From a virus: a stretch of DNA of 39,059 bases. The DNA lies in IMG/VR virus record IMGVR_UViG_3300005613_004701, positions 1-39,059 of that record; one strand, 5' to 3'. Shown piece after piece: positions 38,241 to 39,059 of this stretch. Position numbers and translations under genes: made by a program. Each line of letters starts with the position of its first letter. Position 1 is the stretch's first letter. The notes under the pieces were generated by a model, which was not told the DNA's origin, searched no databases, and saw nothing but the letters and a program-made list of their open reading frames with translations.

Positions 38241-38491
38241 TTGATCATGCTTTCATGCTTGCTTAAAAAAAGTCGATTATTCCAGCAAAAAGAAACGAAA
38301 TAAAAACTACCATGAGATTTAAAAGTAATAATTTTCCTATTACCATTAAATATAATAGACTCGAAACTATCACTTGAGAATATTGATCGAGAATAAAATG
38401 TAGTAGTTAAACAAGAATTATAGACATTTGAACGCCAGCATCTGCTTCCGTCTTCAGTGCAACAATGAGATCTTCTGGCTATGTTCATCAT
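38237..38491 (-). CDS. small Ser/Arg/Phe/Cys-rich protein (84 aa)
   Basis: ATGATG starts 1 nt after the preceding stop, and the TGA overlaps the copy C start, so the three frames form one coupled mini-operon. The sequence MMNIARRSHCCTEDGSRCWR shares SRCW with the 33636-33818 protein. Further on, SRSIFSSDSFESIIF and FVSFCWNNR are aromatic/Ser-rich. No known domain. Confidence 0.5.
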   Translation of the reverse strand: MMNIARRSHCCTEDGSRCWRSNVYNSCLTTTFYSRSIFSSDSFESIIFNGNRKIITFKSHGSFYFVSFCWNNRLFLSKHESMIK

Positions 38492-38492
38492 T

Positions 38493-38690
38493 CTAATATC
38501 TGGTCAACCAAAAACCGAAATATAAACTATTAGTCCACGAAGAAAAATAAACGTTTTTATAATATCTCAATATCCAATCTTCCATTCTGTAAGAGTACGA
38601 TTTCCACATGCCGCGATAACACCAATATTTATTCCAACAAAAAGAAAAATGCTGGCTATGCCTTGATCCTACTTGTAAACAAATCTTCAT
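38493..38690 (-). CDS. small Trp/Tyr/Ser-rich protein (65 aa)
   Basis: The frame opens at TTG 38714; ATG 38690 (MKICLQVGSRHSQHFSFCWN) is the better start. The body is aromatic (KYWCYRGMWKSYSYRMEDW, then YFSSWTNSLYFGFW). SFCWN recurs in the downstream 38237-38491 protein, suggesting the two are diverged duplicates. Function unknown. Confidence 0.45.
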   Translation of the reverse strand: MKICLQVGSRHSQHFSFCWNKYWCYRGMWKSYSYRMEDWILRYYKNVYFSSWTNSLYFGFWLTRY

Positions 38691-38754
38691 TTTTCCAAAA
38701 TGTTTAAATCTCAAAGAAATTTCGCATTAAAAGAAATTATATCAGAATTGATAA

Positions 38755-39059
38755 TCACATAATCTGGAATTTGCCAGTCTGACTAAAAACGTCTATCGCC
38801 CTTTTAAGTCTCTTTAGGTTTCTCTCTGCATTTTTCTTTGAAGAAAATACAAACTCAATACCACTACCAGTTGAAAAATATCTCTGCCAATTTCGTTTTA
38901 CATCAACATGAAGTCTGTATTTATATCTTACAGCATCTGGTTCTTTTCCGTGATCCCAACAACCATTAGGTTGAAGAAATCTAAACCATTCTTGACCATT
39001 ATTATCTATAAATGAACGAGATTTAGAATATGTATATCCTATGATTAGACCGTGATACT
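38755..39059 (-). CDS. unknown protein, N-terminus outside the window
   Basis: An open frame enters from the window edge (codon register at 39057) and ends at TGA 38755. It encodes about 100 residues: YTYSKSRSFIDNNGQEWFRF, a Cys/Trp segment (NGCWDHGKEPD), YKYRLHVDVKRNWQRYFSTG and a helical, basic C-terminus ending FQIM. No family recognised. About 64 nt separate it from the next minus-strand start. Confidence 0.6.
   Translation of the reverse strand, partial: YHGLIIGYTYSKSRSFIDNNGQEWFRFLQPNGCWDHGKEPDAVRYKYRLHVDVKRNWQRYFSTGSGIEFVFSSKKNAERNLKRLKRAIDVFSQTGKFQIM

Noticed and set aside
38011-38244. Plus-strand ORF with Glu-Leu-Asp-Gln-type repeats
   Set aside because: It is the antisense of Ser-X copy C and of intergenic DNA; the minus frame has the conserved MKMI leader, WSR end and ATGA coupling.
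52-39059. Recoded stop codons (phage with alternative genetic code)
   Set aside because: TAA, TAG and TGA all end recognisable proteins at expected lengths, and ATGA, GTGA and TAATG overlaps use them as real stops; the two in-frame extensions are isolated cases.

Overview
The window is accessory-rich DNA of a tailed bacteriophage (Caudoviricetes). The evidence is a large terminase with all its motifs, a portal protein, virion and assembly-type genes, dUTPase, a class II ribonucleotide reductase, an alternative sigma factor and a lysis cassette. A spanin-like lipoprotein points to a Gram-negative host. The DNA is visibly AT-rich except for one three-gene cassette (36577-37944) and two structured intergenic elements. 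Stop-codon use fits the standard bacterial code. I see no tRNA genes and no CRISPR array.

Layout. (1) 52-18545, all minus strand, is the head/packaging block, transcribed right to left: a TIGR03790-like protein, a small protein, terminase (terL), then about a dozen unrecognised acidic or helical proteins including WYL-like and DUF192 members, and finally portal. The portal ORF carries two LAGLIDADG inteins and, after a Gly/Met-rich linker, a Vsr/DUF559-type nuclease domain. The second intein sits exactly in the nuclease active-site motif. A ten-A run joins one virion-type gene to a start-less zinc-ribbon frame and looks like a frameshift site. (2) 18546-24392 is DNA precursor synthesis: dut and nrdJ. 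NrdJ has one full intein and is then split in two genes by a split intein. Each half-gene has its own translation start, and about 170 nt of GC-rich foldable DNA lies between them. (3) 24393-28622 (minus) holds an AAA+ ATPase, a DUF115/MptE-like protein, an HNH endonuclease, a macrodomain protein and a FliA/WhiG-class sigma factor. (4) 28623-33633 begins with a mirror-symmetric divergent promoter region, then a plus-strand NAD operon (pncB, NUDIX ADP-ribose hydrolase, nadE), then a lysis pair (endolysin on plus, unimolecular spanin candidate on minus). (5) 33636-39059 (minus) is small accessory genes: an ADP-ribosyltransferase-like protein, a nucleoside deoxyribosyltransferase-like protein, the GC-rich three-gene cassette, broken genes carrying IS200/IS605-like end hairpins, and a run of small Ser/Trp/Arg-rich proteins.

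The most unusual content is a family of mini-genes (30180-30398, 30405-30563, 38088-38240, plus a decayed copy at 30120). Each encodes a short leader (MKMI...) followed by 20-32 Ser-X dipeptides, with Ser nearly always TCT and X freely variable. Two are embedded in the NAD operon and one lies 8 kb away on the opposite strand beside related Ser/Trp-rich ORFs.

How the genes may work together (inference): PncB, NUDIX and NadE would maintain or recycle NAD during infection, and the macrodomain and ADP-ribosyltransferase-like proteins would act on ADP-ribose chemistry. dUTPase and NrdJ supply dNTPs. The FliA-class sigma factor probably redirects host RNA polymerase to a phage gene class.
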